In this document: positions 44,375 through 52,459 of the stretch, one piece after another | How the letters are laid out: each line of letters starts with the position of its first letter | Position numbering within the stretch: position 1 is the first letter of the stretch | Notes under the pieces: model-generated | What the model saw: only the letters and a program-made list of their open reading frames with translations | What the model was told of the DNA's origin: nothing | The model's database searches: none | Made by a program: the position numbers and the translations under genes | Source of the DNA: an uncultured Lachnospiraceae bacterium | GTDB lineage: Bacteria > Bacillota > Clostridia > Lachnospirales > Lachnospiraceae | Direction of reading: 5' to 3' | Assembly: GCA_910576535.1 (NCBI GenBank) | Contig: CAJTKK010000015.1 | Coordinates: 32,406-96,405 of the forward strand | Length of the DNA stretch: 64,000 nucleotides

Positions 44375-45415
44375 TTGGCTGATTATTATAAGAAAGTGAT
44401 CTATCTCTCTTATCTGGAACAAGGGAACCGGATAAAAGGGGCTGGATTTATGAAAGTGGAAGCCTTAGACAACAAATGGGTTTTTGATATGCGTGTGTCA
44501 GGAATGCCAGGGCTGGCGGATAAAAAATATGACATACATGCCGTAGATTGGAAAGGAAAGGAATACTGGACAGGCAGTATCTTTCTGCATAAAGGGAGCG
44601 GGGAATGGAAGGAAAGCGGCGTAGGTTTCCTTCCTGGCACAGAAGGGCTGCCTGTTAAGGAAATTAGGAAGTTTGTCATTAAAATATCCGATACGGAGGC
44701 AATTGAAGGGGAATGCCAGACAGGATCCCCGGCAGATAAAGGCGGGGAAAACCGCCGGGAAGAAAAGAAAGAATTTTACGCGGCGGAAAAGAACGATAAA
44801 GCGGGAAAGAATGAAAAGATAGAAAAAAAGGCAAAAACAGATAAAAGCCTGATAAGGGAAAAGAAGGAAGAGGCTGGGAAGACCCCAAAGACGTGGATGG
44901 CTGCAAAAGCAGAAAAGATATCAGAAGGACAAAAGAAAAAAGGCAACAGGGAAATGCTGGACGAGAACCGGGAAAAAGAGATGAAGATGGAAGAGATCAT
45001 CTTAAATGATAAATGGGAACAGCTTTGCCGGATGTATCCGGTAGTACATCCTTATGAGGACGAAAGAAAGTATATCTCTATACAGCCTAAAGATTTTGTG
45101 GTTATGACAGGGGATTATCAGCATCTGGCCAATAATAGTTTTTTGCTTCATGGATTTTATAATTACCGGCATATTGTCCTTGGAAGGGAGCCGATAGATG
45201 AGGCGGACAGAAACCAGACGGCACAAGGGCAGGAAAAGGAGGAAACAGGGCAAAAAGGGGAGAAAAAAGGGGATTTTTTTCTGGGTGTACCAGGGGTATA
45301 CTATGAAAGGGAAAAAATGGTTGCTCTTATGTTTGGGTTTGAGGCATTTGAGTGCTGCGGCGGCAAAGCGGAACCGGGAAAATTCGGGTATTATCTGCGC
45401 AGAGTCAAAATATGA
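44375..45415 (+). CDS. Unknown two-part protein (possibly DUF6128) with charged linker
   Basis: A 346-residue protein. The N-terminal part (about 1-115: DYYKKVIYLSYLEQGNRIKGAGFMKVE) and C-terminal part (about 215-346: KDFVVMTGDYQHLANNSFLLHGFYNYRHIVLG) look folded. They are joined by a 90-residue linker of almost only Lys, Glu and Asp. A second Glu/Gly/Gln-rich insert lies near 285. I recall a Lachnospiraceae-specific DUF6128 of this kind but am not certain. The start is TTG 44375, with AGGGAGG seven bases upstream. No membrane segment. Function unknown. Confidence 0.6.
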   Translation: MADYYKKVIYLSYLEQGNRIKGAGFMKVEALDNKWVFDMRVSGMPGLADKKYDIHAVDWKGKEYWTGSIFLHKGSGEWKESGVGFLPGTEGLPVKEIRKFVIKISDTEAIEGECQTGSPADKGGENRREEKKEFYAAEKNDKAGKNEKIEKKAKTDKSLIREKKEEAGKTPKTWMAAKAEKISEGQKKKGNREMLDENREKEMKMEEIILNDKWEQLCRMYPVVHPYEDERKYISIQPKDFVVMTGDYQHLANNSFLLHGFYNYRHIVLGREPIDEADRNQTAQGQEKEETGQKGEKKGDFFLGVPGVYYEREKMVALMFGFEAFECCGGKAEPGKFGYYLRRVKI

Positions 45416-45461
45416 CAGAACTAAAATATGGCAGAGTCAGCAAAGCCAAAATATGACGGAG

Positions 45462-46406
45462 TCATATGCCGCTGCAGTCAAAAGACGGGATAAAACTTTC
45501 CAAACAGGTTTCCCCGTCTTGGATAAAGCCGTTTTCGATACCTAAGGATAGAGCATAATTGATAAGCCTGTCATATTCGGATGGGGAAACAACACGCTGC
45601 AGTTCAGGATATGCGTTAGAATCAAGGAAGGAGGAAACAGGGGTATACTGGTTCATAATACTGATATATATGTCGTTTTGATAAGCGGAAAAAAGATATT
45701 GAAGGACGGACCGGGAATCTTCCATACATCCGGGAAGCAATAAATGTCTGACAATAACTCCTTTTTTCATCAATGGGCCGGAATAATCATCTTCGCCCCT
45801 GTTTGCAAAAGACAGGTTTTGGGGGGCAAAAACAGGCTTTCCCGTTTGGCGGACCATTTCCTCAATAGCACAGGAGGCAAAGGAAAAATAATCCTCTGCA
45901 GAAGAATACTTTTTGCTGAGAACAGGGGAATAGTATTTGAGGTCCGGCAGATAAATGTCAATAAGACCGTCCAGCTCTTTTAGGGTTTCTGCCTTTTCAT
46001 AAGAACTGGTATTATAGACTATAGGTATGGAAAGACCGTTTGATTTTGCCGTTTCCAGAGCTTTTTTTATTTGCGGAATAAAATGGGTGGGGGTGACAAG
46101 ATTAATATTACATGCGTTTTGTTCCTGAAGGGAGAGGAAAATTTCGCTAAGGCGTTCCGGTGATATGATTTTCCCTGCTTCTCCATGGGAGACAGGATAA
46201 TTCTGGCAGAAAACACAGCCCATATTGCAGCCGGAAAAAAAGACTGTACCGGAACCGGACAGCCCTGAAATGCATGGCTCTTCCCACATGTGAAGGGCAG
46301 CCCTTGCCGCTTTTATTTCATTTGTCTGCCTGCAATATCCTGTTTGCCCGTTGATCCTGTCGGCATGGCAGTTGCGGGGGCAGAGCACACAGTTATGTAA
46401 ATTCAT
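45462..46406 (-). CDS. Radical SAM protein, PflA/PflX-like
   Basis: A 314-residue radical SAM enzyme with an N-terminal Cys cluster (CVLCPRNCHADR and CRQ, residues 6-25), then the 4Fe-4S motif CNMGCVFC (about residue 60) and the SAM-binding stretches VTPTHFIPQIKKAL and VYNTSSYE. It belongs to the PflX-like group of putative activases, sometimes found as free-standing genes whose target protein is unknown. On the minus strand, downstream of SRP RNA. It might be in the same transcript as the SRP RNA, but their gap has its own T-run. Confidence 0.85.
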   Translation of the reverse strand: MNLHNCVLCPRNCHADRINGQTGYCRQTNEIKAARAALHMWEEPCISGLSGSGTVFFSGCNMGCVFCQNYPVSHGEAGKIISPERLSEIFLSLQEQNACNINLVTPTHFIPQIKKALETAKSNGLSIPIVYNTSSYEKAETLKELDGLIDIYLPDLKYYSPVLSKKYSSAEDYFSFASCAIEEMVRQTGKPVFAPQNLSFANRGEDDYSGPLMKKGVIVRHLLLPGCMEDSRSVLQYLFSAYQNDIYISIMNQYTPVSSFLDSNAYPELQRVVSPSEYDRLINYALSLGIENGFIQDGETCLESFIPSFDCSGI

Positions 46407-46429
46407 AGTAAGAAATCCTTTGCAAATAA

Positions 46430-46696
46430 AATACCGTGCGTTCTATGTTGAGCCGCATCAATATACGTTACCTTTACAGTTAACTCCGCCAGGCACCCTT
46501 ACGGCACATGAAAAATTCTGCTTAGTGCTGCTTTGTTCCCAACCTGACACGGTTCGCAGATTCCCATTGCGTAAGACCCAAACTTCAACGCCACTTATAA
46601 AGGGCAGCTATACCAAATAAAAGCCCGCGACAGAACATCACCCCTACTAAAGCGGATTGTAGGTACAGGACACCGCTAACGCCCCGGCTGCACGGT
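46430..46696 (-). ncRNA. ffs: Signal recognition particle RNA (large Bacillus/Clostridium type)
   Basis: About 267 nt of SRP (scRNA/6S) RNA on the minus strand. It was recognised by similarity to B. subtilis scRNA: the 5' segment GCGTTAGCGGTGTCCTGTACC, the middle GTTTGGGTC-TACGCAATGGGAA, the core GTGTCAGG...AGCAGCA with its GGAA tetraloop closed by G-C, and GTGCCGTAAGGGTGCCTGG. The ends pair (ACCGTGC with GCACGGT). It binds Ffh (SRP54) through the core and guides membrane-protein nascent chains. The large form includes an Alu domain. Ends are estimated to within a few bases. Confidence 0.95.
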
Positions 46697-46702
46697 GTTC
46701 TT

Positions 46703-46731
46703 AGTATACTGTTTTTTTTAGGGTTTGTCAA
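46703..46731 (-). promoter_or_regulatory. SRP RNA promoter
   Basis: On the minus strand: TTGACA (46731-46726), a 17-base spacer, TATACT (46708-46703). The -35 is a perfect consensus and overlaps the tadA stop codon (TGA lies inside TTGACA). Start of the RNA is expected near 46696. Confidence 0.85.
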
Positions 46732-47228
46732 TCATTCTTGCAGTTTTCTGTTTGCGCGGCTTTTTCCTTTTTGTTCCGCTGGCGGAGTTCCTTAAAAAAT
46801 GTAGTCAGCATCTGACTGCATTCTTCTTCGAGGATACCCCTGGTCACTTTGACCTGATGGTTAAACTGGGGCATTTCCAGAATGTTAAGTATGGAGCCTC
46901 CGCACCCGGCTTTCGGATTCATGCTGCCCATAACCACTTCGGGGATCCGTGCCTGGACAATGGCTCCGGCGCACATCTGACAGGGTTCTAATGTGACATA
47001 AAGAGTACAGTCTTCCAGCCTCCAATCCCCTATTTTTTTGCTGGCTTTGTTGATTGCCGTTATTTCAGCATGAGCGAGGGTATTTTTATCGGTATTGCGG
47101 CGGTTATAGCCCCTGCCGATGATCTTCCCGCCGCAAACGATAACACAGCCAATAGGGACTTCCCCCAGCAGATAAGCTTTTTGCGCCTGTTTTAATGCCT
47201 GTTTCATATATTTTTCATGAATATCCAT
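46728..47228 (-). CDS. tadA: tRNA-specific adenosine deaminase
   Basis: Zinc deaminase that converts adenosine 34 to inosine in tRNA-Arg(ACG). The 166 residues have HAE (His53, Glu55) and PCQMC (Cys83, Cys86), the zinc and proton-shuttle residues of the cytidine-deaminase fold. Length is typical. It lies on the minus strand, immediately upstream of SRP RNA, whose -35 box uses its stop codon. In many Firmicutes this pair precedes dnaX; here dnaX-ybaB-recR lies about 10 kb away on the plus strand. Confidence 0.93.
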   Translation of the reverse strand: MDIHEKYMKQALKQAQKAYLLGEVPIGCVIVCGGKIIGRGYNRRNTDKNTLAHAEITAINKASKKIGDWRLEDCTLYVTLEPCQMCAGAIVQARIPEVVMGSMNPKAGCGGSILNILEMPQFNHQVKVTRGILEEECSQMLTTFFKELRQRNKKEKAAQTENCKND

Positions 47229-47578
47229 ATTTGCCTCATAGTGTATGTATGGTTTTTATGAACGGATGCACAGAACCCGGCTGATAAAATCAGCGCGACA
47301 TCTGATTGCGCCAACCGGCAATTGGGGTCAAAGTTGTAAACCCGCGGAAATCTGGCAGCTATATAAGCATTAGTATAATATACTTTTATAGATGAAGCAA
47401 TCGCTTCACAAAAAACACAGCGGATGCCGGATTTGGAAAAACCGCAGAGTATTCATATATGTTTCATTGTTGCGGCGGGCCTTATATGATAAAATAATTA
47501 CTGTTTATATAGGTATCCGCAAGGCCAAAAGAGAGATAGGGCAAAGTAAGATGCAGATGAAGGAAGGTGTGGCACGTC
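47229..47578. other. 350-base intergenic region between divergent tadA and the radical SAM gene
   Basis: Contains TATAAT at 47374-47379, a possible -10 for the plus-strand radical SAM gene, and a short palindrome near 47392 (TGAAGC-AATC-GCTTCA). Short inverted repeats (CTGAT-AAA-ATCAG, about 47281-47293) suggest folded RNA but match no riboswitch I recognise. No other gene is seen. Confidence 0.5.
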
Positions 47579-48274
47579 ATGCGTATATGCGGGTTGAATA
47601 AAACAACGCTTTTGGATTACCCTGGCCATGTAGCTGCAGGGGTTTTTTTGGGGGGATGCAATTTCCGTTGCCCTTTCTGTCAAAATAGGGATCTGGTATT
47701 AGAGCCGGAAAGCCAGCCAGCAATGGAGAAGGAAGAAATCATAGCCTTTCTGAGGAAGCGGAAAGGGATTTTGACAGGGGTATGCATTACAGGGGGGGAA
47801 CCTACGATAGAGGAGGGCATTGAGGAACTGATTAAAAAAATAAAAGAGATTGGCTATCTGGTAAAATTGGATACGAACGGGTACCGCCCGGAGATGATAC
47901 GGAAGCTGACACAGAAGGGGCTTGTGGACTATATTGCTATGGATATAAAAAACTGTATGGAAAAATACGGTAAGACAGCCGGTCTGCAAAAGCTGGATAC
48001 CGGAAGGATTAAGGATTCTATCCATTGGATAAAAAATAGCGGGGTGGATTATGAATTCCGGACGACGGTGGTGAAGGAGCTGCATGGGAAGAAGGATCTG
48101 CTTGCCATAGGCAGGCAGATAGAGGGGGCGAAGGCATATTTCCTGCAGGGATATCAGGAAGGCAAAGGAGTGATTGCCCATGGGTTTCATGCGTACGGAA
48201 AAAAAGAGATGGAAGAGCTGGCGGAGTGCATCAGGCCATTTGTCCCGAATGTGCAGTTAAGGGGGATAGAATAG
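47579..48274 (+). CDS. Radical SAM activase, anaerobic ribonucleotide reductase type (NrdG2-like)
   Basis: A 231-residue radical SAM enzyme. The cluster motif CNFRCPFC uses Cys27, Cys31 and Cys34, preceded by LLDYPGHVAAGVFLGG, and CITGGEPTIEEG is the SAM motif. This is the NrdG2 group, activating proteins thought to install glycyl radicals in anaerobic ribonucleotide reductase or a related enzyme. No nrdD is in the window. The start is ATG 47579, with AAGGAAGG upstream; GTG 47567 is the alternative. Convergent with the kinase-like gene. Confidence 0.88.
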   Translation: MRICGLNKTTLLDYPGHVAAGVFLGGCNFRCPFCQNRDLVLEPESQPAMEKEEIIAFLRKRKGILTGVCITGGEPTIEEGIEELIKKIKEIGYLVKLDTNGYRPEMIRKLTQKGLVDYIAMDIKNCMEKYGKTAGLQKLDTGRIKDSIHWIKNSGVDYEFRTTVVKELHGKKDLLAIGRQIEGAKAYFLQGYQEGKGVIAHGFHAYGKKEMEELAECIRPFVPNVQLRGIE

Positions 48275-48316
48275 AAAAAAGGCCGGAAAGTCAGAAAATG
48301 GAGTAGTACTTCCGGC
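48275..48316 (-). terminator. Intrinsic terminator of the kinase-like gene
   Basis: On the minus strand ACTTCCGGC-type arms (48282-48291 with one bulged A, and 48308-48316) are followed by six T (48280-48275). The stem overlaps the last codons. It may also slow transcription coming from the opposite gene. Confidence 0.75.
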
Positions 48317-48764
48317 GGATTCTTCCGGTAAAGCCATAGTCGATAATGACAGGCCGGTTATGGAGTATCCCCCAATTGACAGGGCGGCATAAATCGGTAA
48401 CGAGCAGATTGTATTTATAAGGGATATAACTGAAATTATTTGATTGAAAAAGCTCCTTGTTACTTTTAACGTGAAAAAAATTACGGACATAAGAAAAATC
48501 TGTAACCGGTTCCGCTTTTTCCATGATTAAGAACCGGTTATCCGGTGAAATAAAAAGAACCTTTGCAAAAACATCAGAATCATCCATTTCCGAGATGATA
48601 GCTTCTACCTGATTTTGGGCATACCCTTTTTTATTTTTTGCCGCCTTTAATACGGTACCATCGCCTAAATCATAGACTTTGCGCCCTGACCCGCTGCCAA
48701 GCGCCGGGTAGGCCCCGTCAAAAAGGTTATTTAGTATTTTGGACAAATCAATTGCGCTGCTCAT
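48291..48764 (-). CDS. Miniature protein-kinase-like protein (157 residues)
   Basis: A 157-residue protein that shows the main marks of a kinase fold in a very short form. LGSGSGRKVYDLGDG (22-36) resembles the glycine-rich loop, Lys40 in TVLKAAK the ATP-anchoring lysine and Glu54 the helix-C Glu. IMEKAEPV (80-87) resembles the hinge. DLCRPVNWG (124-132) and IIDYG (140-144) look like the catalytic loop Asp/Asn and the DFG metal Asp. The large C-lobe is mostly missing. Whether it is an active kinase, a phosphotransferase or a pseudokinase is unknown. AGAGGA lies seven bases before ATG 48764. Confidence 0.6.
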   Translation of the reverse strand: MSSAIDLSKILNNLFDGAYPALGSGSGRKVYDLGDGTVLKAAKNKKGYAQNQVEAIISEMDDSDVFAKVLFISPDNRFLIMEKAEPVTDFSYVRNFFHVKSNKELFQSNNFSYIPYKYNLLVTDLCRPVNWGILHNRPVIIDYGFTGRIRRKYYSIF

Positions 48765-48839
48765 GCCGTATCCTCTAAAATATTTGTAATATATTATCAT
48801 TATATGGAAGAAAGCGGGGGATGGTGTACCGCTGTCATT

Positions 48840-48913
48840 CTTTTTGCACGGGAACCTGTTTTCCGGTCGGGATTTTTCTTTTTCGTTTTCCGGGCTTTTT
48901 CCCGTGCAAAAAG
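48840..48913. repeat. Inverted repeat with 15-base arms and 44-base loop
   Basis: Arms 48840-48854 and 48899-48913 pair perfectly. The loop has a direct repeat TTTTCCGG. It lies directly before an extended -10 promoter, and the right arm reaches to the -35 position. It may be a regulatory site or a weak terminator. Confidence 0.55.
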
Positions 48914-48923
48914 AGAAAGAATA

Positions 48924-48932
48924 TGCTATAAT
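48924..48932 (+). promoter_or_regulatory. Extended -10 promoter
   Basis: TGCTATAAT at 48924-48932 is a perfect extended -10. The -35 position (GTGCAA) is weak and lies within the repeat arm. It should drive the small membrane peptide, giving a leader of about 50 bases. Confidence 0.6.
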
Positions 48933-48987
48933 AAAAGCGCAATGCAGAAATGAGGAAAATGAAATAAGGGAAAAGAGGTAAAGATGT

Positions 48988-49104
48988 ATGGAAATGCTTA
49001 TTTTAGGCGGCGGGCTGCTGATTATTATTGTTGCAGTGATTGTAGCGGCAGTATCTTCCGTGGTATCTGCAGTAGCTGCAAGTGAGGACGAGGAGAATTT
49101 CTGA
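48988..49104 (+). CDS. 38-residue single-span membrane peptide
   Basis: ATG 48988 begins a 38-residue reading: a hydrophobic stretch MLILGGGLLIIIVAVIVAAV (about residues 3-22), then VSSVVSAVAAS and an acidic tail EDEENF. It would be a single-pass membrane peptide. AAAAGAGG at 48971-48978 precedes it by nine bases, and an extended -10 promoter lies upstream. A second short frame from ATG 48984 (Cys-rich, 33 residues) overlaps in another frame. Function is unknown. It is flanked by repeats and a hairpin (49112-49141) and stands alone. Confidence 0.55.
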   Translation: MEMLILGGGLLIIIVAVIVAAVSSVVSAVAASEDEENF

Positions 49105-49111
49105 ATTTCAT

Positions 49112-49141
49112 GTTCCAGCGCAGGCTCCGGTCCGCTGGAAC
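49112..49141 (+). terminator. Hairpin after the small membrane peptide
   Basis: GTTCCAGCG (49112-49120) pairs with CGCTGGAAC (49133-49141) with a 12-base loop; AATTTA follows. A weak terminator for the small peptide. Confidence 0.5.
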
Positions 49142-49252
49142 AATTTAATGTTATTTAAGATTTAGTTTATGAATGGTTATGAAATTTTATAAGTTTTTTT
49201 AAAACTAAACACATAACGGACACATTTATTGCTTATTATATATTATAGATAG

Positions 49253-49337
49253 TTGAAGAACTCACTATTAAAAACTCACTATCTCCCCCCTCATAAGAAA
49301 ATAAAAGAAAAAAGTTCCGCTATGGCGGAACTTTTTT
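49253..49337 (+). ncRNA. Candidate small RNA or leader RNA with C-rich motif
   Basis: A promoter-like pair CGGACA (49217-49222), 18-base spacer and TATTAT (49241-49246) would start an RNA near 49253. The RNA has two copies of AACTCACTAT (49259-49268 and 49273-49282), then the C-rich CTCCCCCCTC, and ends in a strong terminator (arms 49308-49320 and 49325-49337, six T). No coding frame. Such C-rich single-stranded motifs occur in small RNAs of Gram-positives that pair with Shine-Dalgarno sites. It could also be an attenuator leader for the MutS-like operon 80 bases downstream. Confidence 0.5.
49308..49337. terminator. Strong terminator between candidate small RNA and MutS-like gene
   Basis: Perfect 13-bp stem (49308-49320, 49325-49337) with a TATG loop and A6/T6 flanks, so it works on both strands. 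It precedes the MutS-like gene start by 80 bases. Confidence 0.9.
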
Positions 49338-49416
49338 CGCTTTCCTGGATTTAAGTTACCTAGTTTTGTTTTCGGAACCAATAAGTCGTATCGGTTTCAG
49401 ATGTGGAGGACGGTAT

Positions 49417-51039
49417 ATGGATAATTTTAGTTTATTATATCCGGAAGGATATGATGAAAAAAAACGGGCATCCCATAGGATGAAAAATTATGATTTTATG
49501 AAAGAACTGCAGTTAGAATCTTTGGTAATTCTGATCCAGGGCAGCCATAGGGGAATGACACATTTAAAACTGCAGGACTATTTCACTACAGATGAGGAAG
49601 CGCTGGGATACCGCCTGGATATAGTAGAGGATATGGTAAAACATAGGGAATGGTATGATTTGTTTTGCAAGGCGATTCCGGCAATCCAGAATGTATCCGA
49701 TCTGCGCCGGAGCATGAACGGCGATTTCTCAATAGAATCCGCATTGGGTTCCATACGTTTTTTGGAACTGTATACGGAAACCGTTGATTTATTTGCAGAA
49801 AAAGCCCTTCCGTTAGAAACACATTCAAAAGGCTTGCTTGCTTTACAGAAGAAGATCAGGGAAGTGGCAGAGGGAGAAGAATACCGCAGCTTAAAAGAAG
49901 AGCTTGGCAAAGAGGAAACGAATTTTGGACTGGTGAAGAGCATCACTCTTGGAATGAACCTGGATGAGACGCTCCGGGTTCAGGAAGCGGGGATTGTTTC
50001 GGTTAATATGGAAAAATTCCATCAGGGGACAGTCATGGACAGATTGTTGAAAAAGACGGGGAAGGATAGCATGGCTTTTATCACGCCGTTATTTTCTCTT
50101 TCTAAAGGGCTGCAGTTTGGGGATGCAAAAGCAGTGGATGTGGCTGTCCGTTCAGCATTAAATACAATTTTTGCACGGACAATAAGAAGCTTTGGCCCAG
50201 TGGTGCAGAAATATTTTTCGGTGAATACTTCTTGGTTTGTGCAGCTTTTGGACGATATCCGTTTTTTAACGGCGGGAGTGAAATTTATTTTGGATATGAA
50301 AGATCAAGGATTTTCCATGTGCAAGCCAGTAATTGCGCCGGCAGAGGAAAAACAATGCCGGCTGGCAGGGGTCTATAATCCGGTATTGGCAATGAAAAGG
50401 GTGGAGAAGGCAGTGGTTTCCAATTCCTTTACTTATGATGAGAATGGGCGTTTTTATCTGGTGACAGGCCCTAACCATGGCGGAAAATCTATTTTTGCAT
50501 ATTCCATCGGGATGGCGCAGGCGCTGTTCCAGTTAGGGCTGTTTGTTCCGGCGCAGACGGCTTGTATCAGCCCTGTCACAGGGATATTCACTCATTTCCC
50601 GGTTTCGGATGAGGATAATTACGGGAAAGGAAGGCTGGAAAGCGAATGTGCGAGGCTGGGGAAGATAATGGAAGAATTGGAGGATACGGATATTCTTTTG
50701 ATGGACGAGTCTTTTTCCAGTACCAGTGGGATGGAGGCCGGATACATTGCCTCTGAAGTTTTGACTGGGATTGGGCTGATAGGGTGCGGCGGGATATTTG
50801 TGACCCATATCCATGATTTGACCCAGAAGCTGGAGGAGTACAACCATTTTCCGGGAAATAAAGGGAAAATAGATAATCTGGTTGCATTAATGGAAAATAA
50901 AGAGGACGGTACGCGGAGTTATAAAGTGGAACGGACGATGCCGGATGGGTTAAGCTACGCCAAAGATATTGCTGCCCGTTACGGGTTACTGTGCAGACTG
51001 CCTGTTTATATGGACCATGATGAAAATGGTGGAAAATAA
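49417..51039 (+). CDS. MutS-like ATPase lacking the mismatch-recognition domain
   Basis: A 540-residue protein with a MutS-type ABC ATPase at the C-terminus: Walker A TGPNHGGKS (350-358), Walker B LLMDESFSSTS (Asp430, Glu431) and the following switch GGIFVTHIHDL. The N-terminal 330 residues resemble the MutS lever/clamp but not its mismatch-reading or connector domains. Full MutS is about 860 residues. No Smr domain, so it is not MutS2. It should use ATP to clamp onto DNA or another partner; function unknown. ATG 49417 follows GGAGGA. It opens a four-gene cluster with VWA, MoxR and LRR proteins. Confidence 0.8.
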   Translation: MDNFSLLYPEGYDEKKRASHRMKNYDFMKELQLESLVILIQGSHRGMTHLKLQDYFTTDEEALGYRLDIVEDMVKHREWYDLFCKAIPAIQNVSDLRRSMNGDFSIESALGSIRFLELYTETVDLFAEKALPLETHSKGLLALQKKIREVAEGEEYRSLKEELGKEETNFGLVKSITLGMNLDETLRVQEAGIVSVNMEKFHQGTVMDRLLKKTGKDSMAFITPLFSLSKGLQFGDAKAVDVAVRSALNTIFARTIRSFGPVVQKYFSVNTSWFVQLLDDIRFLTAGVKFILDMKDQGFSMCKPVIAPAEEKQCRLAGVYNPVLAMKRVEKAVVSNSFTYDENGRFYLVTGPNHGGKSIFAYSIGMAQALFQLGLFVPAQTACISPVTGIFTHFPVSDEDNYGKGRLESECARLGKIMEELEDTDILLMDESFSSTSGMEAGYIASEVLTGIGLIGCGGIFVTHIHDLTQKLEEYNHFPGNKGKIDNLVALMENKEDGTRSYKVERTMPDGLSYAKDIAARYGLLCRLPVYMDHDENGGK

Positions 51040-52459
51040 TGGAATAGGACAGGCAGGGAAAATGGGTTTGGAGGATGAGGATACGGGATGGAACGTGAAA
51101 ATGTTTGAAACGACGGTGGAACAGAAAGGGAAAATAGAAAGCGGCCTGCAGGAAGAGCAAGAACAAAGGCAACACAGGGTGGAAGAATTGGCAAGGCAGG
51201 TAATGCAGTTGGCAAGAGACAGCATTGTAGTGCATATGCGGTTTCTTGACGTAGCGTTATCGCGGGTAAAGACAGAGATACGGAACGGGCTTGGCGGGGC
51301 TGCAACAGACGGGGATACGTTATGTTATGATGCTTTCTGGATTTTAAAAAAATATCAGAAGGAGGCCGGATATCCGGTTAGGCTGTATCTGCATGTGCTG
51401 TTTCATTATGTATTTTACCATAGCTTTGCCTATGAGGAGAAGGAAGAAGAACTATGGGATCTGGCAGCAGACGTTGCGGCAGAAAATGTAATATTGGAAA
51501 TGGGGCTTCCCATGGGGGGATTGGATACGGATGCAGAGGCCGGAAACAAATTGCGCTGCCTGAAAGAGGATGCGGGGATGCTGACAGCGGAACGGATTTA
51601 CAGATATTTAAAGAATAATCCGGTTTCCCAGGAGGAAAAGGAACAGTGGAGACGTCTTTTTTGCCGGGATAGGCATGATCAATGGAGAAAGCAGGAAAAT
51701 CTGGAAATTACCCAGGAACAATGGAAAAAGATAAGCGAGAGGATTAAGGCGGATGTAAAATCTTTTTCCAGAGATAAGAATGCATCGGAGAGCCTGGAAA
51801 AAAACCTGACGGAAGCAACAAAGGACCGGTATGATTACGGGGAACTTCTGCGGCGTTTTACCGTTATGGGGGAAAGTATGCAAGTCAATGACGATGAGTT
51901 TGATTATATTTATTATACGTATGGCCTATCTGAGTATAAGGATATGCCGTTAGTGGAGCCTTTGGAATACAAGGACGAAAAGAAAGTGAAGGAATTTGTC
52001 ATTGCCATTGATACATCTGCTTCTTGCCGAGGGGAAACCGTAAGGGAATTTATCCGGAAAACATATTCTATATTGAAAGGAACCGAACATTTTTTCCGGA
52101 AAATCAATGTACACATTATACAATGCGACAATGATATCAGAAGTGACACAAAGATTTCCTGTCAGGAAGATTTCGAAGCTTTTATGAAAAACGGGAAGCT
52201 GAAGGGTTTCGGATCTACGGATTTTGGCCCGGTATTTGATTATGTGGATAAGCTTTTAGAGGAAGGGGAATTTGAGAATTTAAAAGGGCTGATTTACTTT
52301 ACGGATGGATATGGAATATATCCTCCCAAAATGCCAGGTTATGATACGATATTTGTTTTTTTGGATGATAATGCTGAAAGGCCGGAGGTTCCTGCCTGGG
52401 CGATTCCGGTAGTATTGAGCGAGGACGATATAGAAGGGATAAGATGTGAGACGACATGA
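51026..52459 (+). CDS. DUF2201/VWA-like protein, partner of MoxR ATPase
   Basis: A 477-residue protein. The N-terminal half has HVLFHYVFYHSF (about residue 130), a metallopeptidase-like motif of DUF2201 proteins. The C-terminal half is a VWA-like domain with MIDAS residues DTSASC (Asp329) and later GSTDF and YFTDGYG. It probably binds a divalent metal and a partner. The gene shares a four-base overlap (ATGA) with the MoxR gene, the usual arrangement of VWA/MoxR partners. The start is uncertain: ATG 51026 overlaps the MutS-like gene by 14 bases; ATG 51062 is also possible. Confidence 0.75.
   Translation: MVENNGIGQAGKMGLEDEDTGWNVKMFETTVEQKGKIESGLQEEQEQRQHRVEELARQVMQLARDSIVVHMRFLDVALSRVKTEIRNGLGGAATDGDTLCYDAFWILKKYQKEAGYPVRLYLHVLFHYVFYHSFAYEEKEEELWDLAADVAAENVILEMGLPMGGLDTDAEAGNKLRCLKEDAGMLTAERIYRYLKNNPVSQEEKEQWRRLFCRDRHDQWRKQENLEITQEQWKKISERIKADVKSFSRDKNASESLEKNLTEATKDRYDYGELLRRFTVMGESMQVNDDEFDYIYYTYGLSEYKDMPLVEPLEYKDEKKVKEFVIAIDTSASCRGETVREFIRKTYSILKGTEHFFRKINVHIIQCDNDIRSDTKISCQEDFEAFMKNGKLKGFGSTDFGPVFDYVDKLLEEGEFENLKGLIYFTDGYGIYPPKMPGYDTIFVFLDDNAERPEVPAWAIPVVLSEDDIEGIRCETT

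Noticed and set aside
47229..47578. Riboswitch or rRNA fragment in the tadA/radical SAM intergenic region
   Set aside because: Short inverted repeats exist, but no c-di-GMP, T-box or other known core motif could be recognised.
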